Origin: Minisyncoccota bacterium
Lineage (GTDB): Bacteria; Patescibacteriota; Microgenomatia; UBA1400; PJMF01
Direction of reading: 5' to 3'
Length of the DNA: 53,812 nucleotides
Assembly: GCA_018646985.1 (NCBI GenBank)
Contig: JABGTR010000028.1
Span: forward strand, 1 to 53,812
Shown: piece by piece, positions 24,127 through 34,213 of the stretch
How the letters are laid out: each line of letters begins with the position of its first letter
Numbering within the stretch: the first letter of the stretch is position 1
Notes under the pieces: model-generated
Databases searched by the model: none
What the model saw: the letters and a program-made list of their open reading frames with translations, nothing else
What the model was told of the DNA's origin: nothing
Position numbers and translations under genes: made by a program

Positions 24127-26247
24127 TTATTTATTGTCTTTAAACACTTCAGGGGGAGTGTACTGATCAACCGTATAGCGAACCCGATTTGTTTTTTTAG
24201 GAGCATTATTGGGCTTGGTGATTTTCTGCTCACTTCTATTAACATCTTCAACCTTATCTTGTTTCTGGACATTTTCCCTGGGACTATCAATTGTCTTTTT
24301 CTTACCATCATCTTCTCTTTGATAGTAATCCTTGGGGGCCTCTTTCTTCTTTTCTGGTGGTTTAGGCTTAGGTTTGTTTGTTTTAAGGAGTGATTTTTCC
24401 CTAGGAAATTTAATTTTTTTAACCCCAGTCGAAGTTTTTGCAATTTCTTTCTTGACTATTTCTTCTGGATTGGTGGTGATAATTGCATCTTCATCTTCAC
24501 TAGCAACAACTCGGAGCGCGACATGATTCTGACCAGCAAAAAATATTCCCTCACCCACATCTGCGGCCATTACCAATTGTCTCTCTCCCTCAGAGAGATA
24601 GAAAGTCTCAGTGAGTGTTTGCATGGAGGCAGTGGATTGCTTCATCAAAAACTGGATTGAAGAGTTACTCACAATGGCTTTCCCATATTCATTTTGTAAA
24701 AAGTCTTCTACATCTTGAGTAATTGTAGTGATACCCAAATAGTACTTTCGAGCTCTCTTGGCCATGCTATGAATAAAGCTGGCTGAGTCTTTATGCTTCA
24801 TGAAGTACCAGGCTTCATCAATAATTAAAATTCTCTTTTTAAGTTCTTTTTTGACTCTAGTCCAGATGAAGTCAAGAATAATGTACATCGCAATCGGTCT
24901 CAGTTCTTCCTCCATCTCTTTTACAGAAAAAACAGTAAACTGATTGGTGATGTCTATGTTTGAGGCATGATCGAAAATACCTCTGAATGAACCAGTGATA
25001 AATTTTTCTAGGCGCATCGATAGATCATCAGCCGCATCGTCTTCAAAACCAATTAAGGCTTTATAGAGGTCTTCCATTAATGGCGGTTGGTTAGTCTGCG
25101 TAGCTGGATCAGGGGTAATTCCCTTAGCTTTGTAGGCAGCAACCAAGGCTCTATCTAAAATTGCTTCCTGTCTAGAGGTCATATCTCCCAACATTATTTT
25201 TAGTAATCCATGTAGAGAAATTATTTTTTGACCCAGTTCGTTTTCTCCTTCTCTGTAGACAGCAGAAAGATCAAAGGGGTTTATTTTTGCATCAGATCCG
25301 AAAGTGAAATTAATGTACTCGCCGCCAACTGCATTGGAGAGATCCTCGTACTCATGTTCTGGATCGAGTACGATTACTTCAGTTCCAAACATGACTTGGC
25401 GTAAAATTTCTAGTTTAACAGTATATGACTTACCTGCACCAGATTTGGCGAAAATAACCATGTTGGCATTTTCCATCTTAAAACGATCAAAAATGACTAG
25501 TGATTCATTGTGTTCATTGATTCCATAGACAATTCCGGACTCCATCGTTAACTCAGATGAAGTGAATGGGAAAGTTGTTGCTAGGGAAGTGGTATCCATA
25601 TTCCTAGTGACCCCCAGCTTATCTATTCCCATTGGTAGAGTGGTCTTAAAACCCTCGCCCATTTGCAAGGTTGCTTTTTTAGAAACAATTAGTAATGAAC
25701 CCAGGGTTGACTGGACAGATGAAGTAACTTTATTTAACTCCTTGAGTGAGCTAGCCTTGATAGTTACATAAAGACCAAATTGGAAAAATCTCTCAGCTCC
25801 TTTAGCGAGTTGTTCACGAATAACCCTAGCATCCTCTAGCTTAACCTCAGTATTAATGTTGCTGATTTTACCGGCTCTTAGATCAGATTGAATCTCAGCT
25901 TCCATTTCAGTTATTTTCCTTTTCAGGTTGTCTAAAATTTCTTTAGAATCAACTGGGAAAACAAACATCGAGGTATTGATCTGATGAGGGAAGTTAATCA
26001 ATGGTGATAACCAGTTAGCCGGTACAACTCGAGGATATCCAGCTACAAATAGAGTTCTGGTGTAAGTGGAGTTGATTTTTTGATAAGTAAAATCAACCTC
26101 GATCGCTTCTGGAGCGATGATATCTTGGATAGTAACTAAGCCACGACTAAACTCCTCTATTCTTTCTAGATTTTGTTTGTCTTTATTTGCGACTTGTTCT
26201 TCTTCATCGCCTTTTTTCTTAAATAGTGAGGGCAGCTTGAAGGACAT
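24127..26247 (-). CDS. VirB4-like T4SS ATPase
   Basis: This 706-aa ATPase has an N-terminal VirB4/TraC domain, Walker A AKSGAGKSYTVK (K273) and LDPEHEYEDL. Walker B RILIIDEAWYF has D477-E478, followed by GITTITQDVEDFL. VirB4 powers pilus assembly and substrate passage in type IV secretion. About 120 residues of Lys/Pro-rich tail end the chain. Its ATG abuts the stop of the upstream gene, so it is cotranscribed with that gene and PrgI, the order of Gram-positive conjugation clusters. Confidence 0.9.
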   Translation of the reverse strand: MSFKLPSLFKKKGDEEEQVANKDKQNLERIEEFSRGLVTIQDIIAPEAIEVDFTYQKINSTYTRTLFVAGYPRVVPANWLSPLINFPHQINTSMFVFPVDSKEILDNLKRKITEMEAEIQSDLRAGKISNINTEVKLEDARVIREQLAKGAERFFQFGLYVTIKASSLKELNKVTSSVQSTLGSLLIVSKKATLQMGEGFKTTLPMGIDKLGVTRNMDTTSLATTFPFTSSELTMESGIVYGINEHNESLVIFDRFKMENANMVIFAKSGAGKSYTVKLEILRQVMFGTEVIVLDPEHEYEDLSNAVGGEYINFTFGSDAKINPFDLSAVYREGENELGQKIISLHGLLKIMLGDMTSRQEAILDRALVAAYKAKGITPDPATQTNQPPLMEDLYKALIGFEDDAADDLSMRLEKFITGSFRGIFDHASNIDITNQFTVFSVKEMEEELRPIAMYIILDFIWTRVKKELKKRILIIDEAWYFMKHKDSASFIHSMAKRARKYYLGITTITQDVEDFLQNEYGKAIVSNSSIQFLMKQSTASMQTLTETFYLSEGERQLVMAADVGEGIFFAGQNHVALRVVASEDEDAIITTNPEEIVKKEIAKTSTGVKKIKFPREKSLLKTNKPKPKPPEKKKEAPKDYYQREDDGKKKTIDSPRENVQKQDKVEDVNRSEQKITKPNNAPKKTNRVRYTVDQYTPPEVFKDNK

Positions 26248-27462
26248 TTATTGAGTTGGTTTTTCCGTCATTTGATTTATGGTTTCATTAATGTTTTCTT
26301 GAGTGCTATCAACACTGGGAACTGCCCCATCTGCGGAGGCGTTCTCAACCGGAGTAGAGACAGCTGGAGCCGCTGGAGTTGGTGTTGGCATAGTTGGTGT
26401 TGGCATTGGATTAGCAGCTGGTGCAGGCATGGCTGGAGCCACTGGATCAATAGTTGGCGCAGTCGGAGTAGGCATAGCCGGAGCTACTGGAGCAACTGGG
26501 TCAATTGAAGGAGCAACCGGGGTTGTTGCTGGTGATACATTTGCTACAGCTGGCTTTTGTAAAACTGGTGACTCACTAATATTTACTCCTACTGGAGCGG
26601 AGTTATTCTCTGCTACCTCAGCTACTGGTTGAACAGGAGTAGCTGGAGCTACAGGATCAATAGTTGGTGCAACTGGATCTGCTGCCGGAGTAGTAGCAGG
26701 AGTAGGTTCTGGTTGAGTGGTTGAACTCATATCAGTGGGCTGCACTGAGTCTTGGACTTGATCATTCATATAATTTCCTCTTATCTGAGCTTGCACCAAG
26801 GCTGTGGTGTAATTCTCACTATTTGTTATTTGTTGACCCTCGCTGGCCTCAGGGTTGTAATTAGTATAAAACAATCTAATAATTTCTTCTGTTGATAACT
26901 GTTTTGCATAAAGACCAATCCGATTGAATTGAGCAATCATATGATCTCTTTTAGGATCAAGCAGGTTTTTTGCTTTTTCTAAGATAACACTTTTTTCAAC
27001 ACCATCGATGGATTGCTCCTTAAAACCAGAGATAAGATCTTGAGTTGGAGTGAGACCCATTTCTAAAGAACTTGCTGGAATGATGACAAAGAATTTTTTA
27101 TCTAGGACATTTCTTTCTCTGATTAAATCACTCACAAACTTACTGTAGCGTCTAATCCATGACTGTTTCAGCTTATCCTTGGTTTTTTTAACTCTTTCAT
27201 CCAATAGGTTTAGATAAGAAGAGGCATCTTTAGTTTGAGATTGAATTAAAATTTGAATGGGGTAGTTGATGGAGTTTAATAATCCCGCATAAGCATAAAT
27301 AACAGCATCTTGCTCTTGTTCTGCCAGTAGCCCGAAGTTCATGGCATTAACGGTTAAAATAACTGATGCAGAACCATTTTTAAGAATAACGATGTCATTA
27401 ATTATGTCGTAAATATCTAAGAAGTTTTGGCTGGTGGAGGAGATGGTCTTTGGATCAGGCAT
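26248..27462 (-). CDS. VirB4-associated N-terminal-half protein with Pro/Ala/Thr repeats
   Basis: Residues ~1-210 of 404 resemble the PrgI-linked TraC/VirB4 N-terminal module (ASVILTVNAMNFGLLAEQEQ, YPIQILIQSQTKDASSYLN), without an ATPase domain. After ~220 the chain is low-complexity Pro/Ala/Thr with three near-copies of PT/SIDPVAP, then a short acidic end. In CPR this partner precedes VirB4. The repeat tail may be extended or interact with the envelope. The gene joins VirB4 end-to-start. Confidence 0.65.
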   Translation of the reverse strand: MPDPKTISSTSQNFLDIYDIINDIVILKNGSASVILTVNAMNFGLLAEQEQDAVIYAYAGLLNSINYPIQILIQSQTKDASSYLNLLDERVKKTKDKLKQSWIRRYSKFVSDLIRERNVLDKKFFVIIPASSLEMGLTPTQDLISGFKEQSIDGVEKSVILEKAKNLLDPKRDHMIAQFNRIGLYAKQLSTEEIIRLFYTNYNPEASEGQQITNSENYTTALVQAQIRGNYMNDQVQDSVQPTDMSSTTQPEPTPATTPAADPVAPTIDPVAPATPVQPVAEVAENNSAPVGVNISESPVLQKPAVANVSPATTPVAPSIDPVAPVAPAMPTPTAPTIDPVAPAMPAPAANPMPTPTMPTPTPAAPAVSTPVENASADGAVPSVDSTQENINETINQMTEKPTQ

Positions 27463-27494
27463 AGGCAGGAATCATATTTAATATTAGCAGATTT

Positions 27495-28592
27495 TTATCT
27501 TAAACCTCTAACTTCTATCGGTTCAACCAAATCATTATTTAGGATAACCTCTTGTGAGTTAAATTGATATCTGGGATGTGTAATTTTAATATTATAGCTG
27601 CCATTTTTAAGTGGGGTACTGATGAAAAATTGACCTAGGGCATTGCTTTTAACTGCTCTCACCACTCTGTTTTGTTCATCTTTTATTGCTACGACTGCCT
27701 CTGGAATCAGCTCATTATTAGCAGTCAAAACCATCCCCACTAATTTATTGGGTACAGTTGGTTTGCTGGGAAATGGTAGTGAAGCATTGAAAACAGCTGC
27801 ATCTTGGTCTGAACTATCTTGATTACTAGTATCTGAGTTAGTGGCATAGGCTCCTTGCTGAAGGTTAGAACTATCTTTGCTCTCTTGATCTAAAAGACTA
27901 TGTACCTCAGCATTGGTGGTCTCAGTAACCGGAACACCTATTTTTTGGGCAACTTGATTGGTTTTTAAGATTGTTTTTGATTCTGGTTCAGTATTCTGGT
28001 CGTAAACCAACACTTCTTTTTCAAGAGATGTCTTTTCTAGACTTCTAGTTCTTACTTTTAAATTTGGTTTTTCTATTTGTTTGACCACTTCCACTTCATC
28101 GGGAACTACTTCATCAAAAGCTTGCATGATCTCTTTTATCCTGCTCTGTCTGTTTCGATCATAGCTATCTGGATAGTTGGAGATGGACTTTGTTGAAGCC
28201 AAATACTCTTTAATCCTTTTTCTTCTAATTGGGGTTAAATCTACGTCGTCTTTTTTTTCCATAACTCCCTGACCAACCTCAAAAAGAAATAAATCTGGAA
28301 TCTTAGAGGATTTCTCCCAGAAAAATTTTGTTGGTCGGTAGAGAGTTTTGAAAAAAGTGGTAATCCAGTGATTAAGTGGTCTTTCCTCAATTGGTAGAAA
28401 TGCTGCTGCTGCACCCAGTAACCCAGCAATGAAAATTAATGGCCACTTGATAGCCGGAGGTAGATTGGTCGCATAGATAATTAATCCCAGAATTGCTCCT
28501 AAAGCTAGCTCTGTAAATTGCTTGAGCGTCATGCTACCAACAATATGAAAACGATAGCCAACAATATCCTGTGGAATAGGATGTTCTCTCAT
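27495..28592 (-). CDS. PrgI-family membrane protein with a C-terminal carboxypeptidase-regulatory-like domain
   Basis: Residues ~1-110 match PrgI: a conserved start (HPIPQDIVGYRFHIVGSM) and two helices at ~28-45 and ~50-66, then ERPLNHWITTFFKTLYRP. A 160-residue charged linker follows. Residues ~285-363 form a carboxypeptidase-regulatory/Ig-like beta domain (GQFFISTPLKNGSYNIKI). PrgI pairs with VirB4 in Gram-positive T4SS. The extra domain is usually found at cell surfaces, which is odd for a linker predicted on the cytoplasmic side. Confidence 0.8.
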   Translation of the reverse strand: MREHPIPQDIVGYRFHIVGSMTLKQFTELALGAILGLIIYATNLPPAIKWPLIFIAGLLGAAAAFLPIEERPLNHWITTFFKTLYRPTKFFWEKSSKIPDLFLFEVGQGVMEKKDDVDLTPIRRKRIKEYLASTKSISNYPDSYDRNRQSRIKEIMQAFDEVVPDEVEVVKQIEKPNLKVRTRSLEKTSLEKEVLVYDQNTEPESKTILKTNQVAQKIGVPVTETTNAEVHSLLDQESKDSSNLQQGAYATNSDTSNQDSSDQDAAVFNASLPFPSKPTVPNKLVGMVLTANNELIPEAVVAIKDEQNRVVRAVKSNALGQFFISTPLKNGSYNIKITHPRYQFNSQEVILNNDLVEPIEVRGLR

Positions 28593-28650
28593 AAATATAT
28601 GGTAGCAGGTTTAAGTTGGGGAGTGGAGTGGTGGGTGGCTGGGGAACAAG

Positions 28651-29622
28651 TTACTCTGTGGGAGTAGTTTCTATTGCTGGGGTAATGATTTCCAGCTGAA
28701 TTGTCTGTCCAGATAAGTCTTCAGCTTTTCCAGAGAAGCGATAAAAGGGATAGGCGAAGCCAATTTCTTCATCATACCTATACTCTATATTTATGCTGCT
28801 GAGATTTGCGGATTTAATAACGGATAAGTCCGCACTAGTTCCTTGCTCCATACCAAAGTTGATAATTGACCCTTGGTTATTGTTAATATTGGCGACCGCT
28901 TGATCAATGGGAATTCTAAAATTCTTTGATATTGTCTGTGTAGATATAAAAAATGGAGAGAAGTCAATTCTAACAACTTGACCCTCATTGTTAAGCATGA
29001 CCATGAAGGGATCAACACTCTCTTTTTGGTATCTGAGTGGATAGGAATCAATGGTGTATGAAAACGGAATATTAATAATATCGGCATCTTCAAAAGTTGA
29101 TTTTTTATAAAATTCGATGCTATTTTTGAGGAAAATGATTTGATTCTCCAGCGGAGAAAAAGACAGAGTGGGAAATATTTTTTTTATTTCACTGGTGGCC
29201 ACATCTAATGCTTGTTCGGTAGTCAGTTTTGATAGTTTCTGAGCACTTTCAGTATTCAATGATAACTGATATTTTTTACTATATATATCTTGATGAAGGT
29301 ATATTCCTTGAGAACTTGTCCAATATCTTTCTGATTGAGAATTTGGTTTTAGATTATAGGTAAGGAGTATTTTGGAGATAATTTCGTCTTCATCTTCAAT
29401 TTTTGTAACCCCATCTACGGAGAGTTTCTCTGGAAACTGAGGTTTCTGTCCCACGAAAACAACATTTGAAAAGTCACTGGTGGTTTTATTAATATTAGTA
29501 TTGTTGAATTCAGTGGCCGGTATCTCTTGTTGTTGTGGTGTTAAAACACTAAGGATTGCTGATAATACTAAAAGCGTGACTGAGAATATTCCTAAGTAGA
29601 TAAATATTTTTTTATTTTTCAT
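28651..29622 (-). CDS. Membrane-anchored protein, not recognised
   Basis: This 323-aa protein has a single N-terminal helix (residues ~6-27) and a soluble outer part of mixed alpha/beta pattern. Repeated units include the segment TTEQALDVATSEIKKIF, which hints at a PepSY-like or regulatory fold. It starts as the upstream M23-like gene ends and lies within the secretion-like run. I cannot assign a family. Confidence 0.6.
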   Translation of the reverse strand: MKNKKIFIYLGIFSVTLLVLSAILSVLTPQQQEIPATEFNNTNINKTTSDFSNVVFVGQKPQFPEKLSVDGVTKIEDEDEIISKILLTYNLKPNSQSERYWTSSQGIYLHQDIYSKKYQLSLNTESAQKLSKLTTEQALDVATSEIKKIFPTLSFSPLENQIIFLKNSIEFYKKSTFEDADIINIPFSYTIDSYPLRYQKESVDPFMVMLNNEGQVVRIDFSPFFISTQTISKNFRIPIDQAVANINNNQGSIINFGMEQGTSADLSVIKSANLSSINIEYRYDEEIGFAYPFYRFSGKAEDLSGQTIQLEIITPAIETTPTE

Positions 29623-29628
29623 TTTATA

Positions 29629-32600
29629 TTAGTTTGGGCAAATTTCTGTAATTTCATGAATTTCCATTGGTCCTGGTACGTAATCGTTGAAATTTAATGA
29701 GCTAGGCCTTAATTCATAGTGTAGATGAATCCCGACAGTAGGGCCATAGTTTAGTAAGCCGCTATTGCCCATAGTGCCTATTAAAGTTCCGGCAGATATA
29801 TCTTGACATTCTCCGGGGTTTAGCTCGCTGGAAAATGCATCCATATGAGCAAATCCAACAGTAAAAGTACCGGCGTTTAAAACAACATGGTTGCCATAGC
29901 AGTACTGTGTCCCAAAAGCACTGATGGCACTTGGGGCACATAACCAACCGCTATCTTGGGGGTAGGCACAGGCCTCACCATCAAAGGGAGTAAAAATGGG
30001 TGTGCCTCGATCACTATGAATATCTATTGCCTGAATAACACTATGCGAATTGCCGAATTTATTTGGAACACCATGTGGCCCCTGTGTAAACTCACCAGTG
30101 GTTGGCCAGCATCCATCTCCGATGGGGTAGTCACCAATACCAACACTATAGCTAGTTGATGCGGTATCACTACCAGACTCACTACTGTTTTGGTAATCAA
30201 AGTCGATTGAGAAACTATTTGTAATGCGACTATCCATATATTCTGACCCGTATTCCTGGGTATATTCAATAGTGATAGATTCTCCATCAGCTATTGTAGT
30301 TCCATTTAACTCACTAATATCCTTTTCCCTTTTTTCAGAATCTTTCCCTTCTTCAGAAAACGATATTGCAGTTACATCCTTTGCACTATTAATAGTAATT
30401 GAGTATCCTTTGTCGGCAGAGATAGTTATTTCATAAGTTATTTCATCTGGGGGAGTCTCAATTTCTCTACCTACATCTGCTGTTTTAGCCAGAGTCACGT
30501 ATTTAGATTGCTCTCCGGTTTGGTTCGTTGTAATTACAGTTGGGTGGAGTTGTGTCCCTCCAGCCACTGCAACAGCCAGCATAGTTCCGCCGGCAGTAGC
30601 TGCGCCAGCAATTTTAAAAGTCGTTGGTGCTGTGGCGAGTGTTTTACCTCCAATCCCTCCCAGTCCAGATTGAGAAATTGGTCCCAGCCCAGCACCGCCA
30701 CCAGATATCCCGCGCTCTTTAAACCAATCACCGATTGTTTTAGCACCACCACCTCCTAGCCAGCCACCCAATCCTGCTCCAACCACTGCTCCACCTGGTC
30801 CTCCAAGGGCAAAGCCAATTAATCCACCTCCGACTGCTCCGAGCAGAGCCCTGGCTCCACCCTTTAATAGTGCAGCTACAGCCCCAGCGCCGGCACCAAG
30901 AGTTACTAGAAGTAGATTCCCAGTTTTTTCTTCTATCTCTTCGGCTAGATCTTTCAAGAAAGGGAGTTGTTCTAGAGCAGCTAAAATTGGCGCTAATTCT
31001 GGAGCGATTACTCCCAGAGCTGCTTTACCAAGTTTTTGCTTGCCTGATGAGAATAGTTTCTTAGCGGCACTGGCTCTATCAGTTTGACCAGCTGGGCCAG
31101 TTAAGTTGGCTTGCGCAGCTGCATCAGAAAAAGTAGTAAATCCTGGAGGGGGAGCGCTGTAGTCAATCTCAACAGCACTCACTCCATACTGGATGTAGAT
31201 GTCAAACAACTCAGTTTCTGTTTTCCCAGCTACACTAGCTAGCCATAAATCCTTGTAGAGCTGCTTGATGGTAGCTTTACGATGTTCACTAATTGTCTGT
31301 GATCTGTCAATTTGATCTGGAGTGAGATTGAGAGCTGCCACTCCATCTTCTTCATACTCACTAACGAAAGTCCTCACCCCACCTAGTGCCTGTGGGATCT
31401 TTTTCTTTTCGTCATCTTCGTCAAACCAAGGAGCAATGTTTGCTCCAGCTGCATACCTGCGGATGGAAATTAGTCCTCTGAGCAGTTTCTTAAACTCTGC
31501 AGTATTTATCCCACTATCTTGGAGCCCAAAATGTTCTAATAAATCAGTATCAGTTAACCCAGCAAAATACTTAGCGGGATCTTGAGAGAGGACAATAATT
31601 GAGTCAATGGTGGCATAGATACGAGCTTCACTAACTAAGCTTCCTTGGGAAATTTCCCGCAATCTTTTTTGATAGTGCTCCTTTGATAATCTGAAAACTT
31701 CTTCGTTAAGCTGAAGTTTGTTGAAGATCTCACCCCTGCGCCTGTTAATCTCTGCTTTTAATTCTTTATTTGAGAGACCTGCTGGAAATTCTTTGAGAAT
31801 TAAAATATTAATTGCGTTTCTAATTTCTTGACTTACCTCTTCTTTTCCAAACTGTGAGAATAATAAGGTGGTGGCTAAATTAGCCAGCTGTTTTTCTCGA
31901 CCAATATCAAGGCCTTTAGTTATTTCAGCTTCTACATCTTCAGTTTTTCCATCTACGGTGGGAACGACAGTTTCGACATCTGGAGTCTCAGTCTCAACTG
32001 GTGCGGACTCTTTTTTTGACTCTTCTACTAAAGGAATATCCTGTATTAATCGTAAAAATACATCCCGATGTTTATTAAAAAACCACTCTGCTAAAAATAT
32101 GTCTAGTTGCTTGGCCTGATCATCACTAATTCGGTAGTTGTCACCTTCTGCTACTTCTGGAGTAAGATGGTCAATGATCCAGTTTTCAGCTGCAGTTTCT
32201 GTTTCTCCCTCATTTATTAAATCTATAATTTTTCCTGAAAGTTCTTTTATCAACCAATCTTGCTGTTCTTGAACATAGCTATCTTTTTCAATTGAAAAAT
32301 ATTCAAAAAATATGCCACTAGACCTTACTTTCAGGTTTCTGATCGCATCTTTAATTATTTTTTCTTGGTTTGTAAACTCAACCTCAGTTGGAGTTGGTTC
32401 TTGGGCCTCACCACCACCATCATCACCAGGATCCTCGCTAACTCCAGCCGCTGCTGTCTCTGGTTCTTTTTCCAGTTCATCTAGGAGATCTGTTATGTCC
32501 TTAAGGAAAGTTCTAGCCTTATTAGTATCATCTGAAATAACAATTGAATTATTGACTTCATTTGTATTAAAAACGTATTCTTTTGTTCTGTAATCAAATT

Positions 32601-33450
32601 TCTCTCTAGTATCCGAGGTGACTCTATCCCATGGGGATTCAATCTTATCTTTTTTATATTGTTCAGCTATTTGTTCATAATAGGTATTGATGATTGTTCT
32701 GGCATCGCTAACGCTAAACTTATGGTTAGGAGTGATGATGACTTTTTCATTAAGAGGACTGTCTCCTAAGGATTTTGCAGCTTCGTAGCCAAATTTTTCC
32801 CAGATGCTTCGATATTGACCATGTTTGGTGGCTGTTCTAAATACGTTCTCAATTTCGGCAATAATTGGCTGTATATTATCTAGATCTAACTGAGCTTCAT
32901 CAGCAATTTCCTTATGAATTCCTTCTATGATCTCCAGAGTTACTTCGGCAGCTTTTTTTAAGTCTGTCTGGGCAACTATTTGGAGCGACTTAATATCTGC
33001 AGCTGAACTAATCTCAGCAATAATGCTATCTATCTCATATCCCCAAGAGAATGTTTTGTTCTTTTTTGTTCCATATTCTTCAATGACAAAACCTTTGATT
33101 GATTTTAGAATTTGAGCAATGTCATCAGGGAAAAATTGTCCCAAAACAATCGGCCCCGCATTACCCAATATTCCACCACTAGCCTCTTCACCTTTAAAGT
33201 GAGTGAGAGTCAGTGGAAAAGAAGCTCCTCGAGCATTGATTTCTTGGCTATCACCATCTAGAAGTAAGAGGCTATAAGTGTTGGGGAACTCAACTTTTTT
33301 ATTACTTCTAAAAGCATCAACTATTGATTGAGTTAATCCAAATAGATGGCCCAGAGTTAGGTCTGGTTCGTTTCTTCTCTCTTCATGAGAGATGCTAATA
33401 ACTAGTCTCTTAGCTCTAGCTGCTCGTGAATTAATAGTGTCGTCCGCCAT
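29629..33450 (-). CDS. 1273-aa T4SS-linked protein with a degenerate M23 domain
   Basis: The first ~900 residues are mostly helical and unrecognised. A Gly/Ala-rich membrane segment (GGGLIGFALGGPGGAVVGAG) follows, then an Ig-like stretch, and a C-terminal M23 peptidase domain starts near residue 1113. The domain keeps D1143 (IDIHSDRG), H1202 (GFAHMD) and the HxH at H1242/H1244 (GIHLHYEL). The first zinc histidine of HxGxD is replaced (VIQAID), unless H1136 serves instead. M23 proteins are wall-cutting partners of T4SS. A TATAAT lies 10 nt before the ATG. Confidence 0.75.
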   Translation of the reverse strand: MADDTINSRAARAKRLVISISHEERRNEPDLTLGHLFGLTQSIVDAFRSNKKVEFPNTYSLLLLDGDSQEINARGASFPLTLTHFKGEEASGGILGNAGPIVLGQFFPDDIAQILKSIKGFVIEEYGTKKNKTFSWGYEIDSIIAEISSAADIKSLQIVAQTDLKKAAEVTLEIIEGIHKEIADEAQLDLDNIQPIIAEIENVFRTATKHGQYRSIWEKFGYEAAKSLGDSPLNEKVIITPNHKFSVSDARTIINTYYEQIAEQYKKDKIESPWDRVTSDTREKFDYRTKEYVFNTNEVNNSIVISDDTNKARTFLKDITDLLDELEKEPETAAAGVSEDPGDDGGGEAQEPTPTEVEFTNQEKIIKDAIRNLKVRSSGIFFEYFSIEKDSYVQEQQDWLIKELSGKIIDLINEGETETAAENWIIDHLTPEVAEGDNYRISDDQAKQLDIFLAEWFFNKHRDVFLRLIQDIPLVEESKKESAPVETETPDVETVVPTVDGKTEDVEAEITKGLDIGREKQLANLATTLLFSQFGKEEVSQEIRNAINILILKEFPAGLSNKELKAEINRRRGEIFNKLQLNEEVFRLSKEHYQKRLREISQGSLVSEARIYATIDSIIVLSQDPAKYFAGLTDTDLLEHFGLQDSGINTAEFKKLLRGLISIRRYAAGANIAPWFDEDDEKKKIPQALGGVRTFVSEYEEDGVAALNLTPDQIDRSQTISEHRKATIKQLYKDLWLASVAGKTETELFDIYIQYGVSAVEIDYSAPPPGFTTFSDAAAQANLTGPAGQTDRASAAKKLFSSGKQKLGKAALGVIAPELAPILAALEQLPFLKDLAEEIEEKTGNLLLVTLGAGAGAVAALLKGGARALLGAVGGGLIGFALGGPGGAVVGAGLGGWLGGGGAKTIGDWFKERGISGGGAGLGPISQSGLGGIGGKTLATAPTTFKIAGAATAGGTMLAVAVAGGTQLHPTVITTNQTGEQSKYVTLAKTADVGREIETPPDEITYEITISADKGYSITINSAKDVTAISFSEEGKDSEKREKDISELNGTTIADGESITIEYTQEYGSEYMDSRITNSFSIDFDYQNSSESGSDTASTSYSVGIGDYPIGDGCWPTTGEFTQGPHGVPNKFGNSHSVIQAIDIHSDRGTPIFTPFDGEACAYPQDSGWLCAPSAISAFGTQYCYGNHVVLNAGTFTVGFAHMDAFSSELNPGECQDISAGTLIGTMGNSGLLNYGPTVGIHLHYELRPSSLNFNDYVPGPMEIHEITEICPN

Positions 33451-33482
33451 AATTAATTTTATTATAGCGGGTTAGTTGGCTC

Positions 33483-34142
33483 TTAAGCCATGACTAGCTG
33501 TGTCTTGTCGAACTGTTTAACGCCACTGAAACTAGCTATTAAATTACTTACCATGGCTCTCATGGATTCAATTGAGCTTTTAATCTGTATTTTTTGAACA
33601 GAGATAATTCTTAAGCGCTCTTCTTTTTGATCAATAGCTTCATCCTTTTGAGCAGCTAGCTCATCCTCATTCAGCAAAGCTGTATTAGTCTCTTGGAGAA
33701 GAGTTGTGCCTGCCAAGTGTTGCTTTTCTTCTCTATGAAGTTCTTCTAGCTCTTCCTCTTTTTCGATTGTTAGTTGATGGATTAACAGGGCCTTAACTTG
33801 TTCAATGGTTTGTTCAAGTTGAGCTTGAGCTTGTTCGGTAGCTTCTTTGGCATTTGTTAGATATTCACTCAGCATCACCCAAACTTTTTCTGCACCCGGT
33901 AAATAGGGCAGGCCAAATCTACGGAGGAGAGTCCTAGCAAAGGCTTGTTCTTCAGCTGCTTCTTCAATAAATAAAGTTTCTCGCTGGATAGACTCAAACA
34001 AGTCTTCAGCTGTATCAATTTTTGGGGTAACAGCTTCATTTTGGATTAAGTCTAAAACGAAAGTGAGTTCAGTGGGCATCTCTGCTGTTTCTTGATCGTA
34101 CATAGTCATGTACATAGTTCTAGCTTCTTGAGGGACTGCCAT
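33483..34142 (-). CDS. 219-aa helical protein below the cobalamin riboswitch, unknown
   Basis: An all-helical protein with no signal or membrane segment. Residues ~100-190 are a Glu/Gln-rich coiled coil. No family is recognised. It is the first gene after the riboswitch and the terminator at 34184-34213, so its expression should depend on cobalamin binding. The 1273-aa protein gene follows, with its own TATAAT. Its ATG is preceded by AAAGG. Confidence 0.6.
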   Translation of the reverse strand: MAVPQEARTMYMTMYDQETAEMPTELTFVLDLIQNEAVTPKIDTAEDLFESIQRETLFIEEAAEEQAFARTLLRRFGLPYLPGAEKVWVMLSEYLTNAKEATEQAQAQLEQTIEQVKALLIHQLTIEKEEELEELHREEKQHLAGTTLLQETNTALLNEDELAAQKDEAIDQKEERLRIISVQKIQIKSSIESMRAMVSNLIASFSGVKQFDKTQLVMA

Positions 34143-34183
34143 AGGTAGCCTTTCTTTGTTATTTTGAGGAAGTTTTGCCGTAG

Positions 34184-34213
34184 AAAATAAAAACTCCTCG
34201 TTATATAGAGGAG
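34184..34213 (-). terminator. Intrinsic terminator of the cobalamin riboswitch
   Basis: On the minus strand, CTCCTC (plus 34208-34213) and GAGGAG (plus 34194-34199) flank TATATAAC and are followed by TTTTTATTTT. A competing antiterminator, GAGCATC (plus 34244-34250) with GATGCTC (plus 34211-34217), uses the same three bases, giving two exclusive folds. Confidence 0.75.

Noticed and set aside
26303-26632. 109-aa plus-strand Gly/Ala-rich ORF
   Set aside because: It is the antisense of the Pro/Ala/Thr repeat tail on the minus strand.
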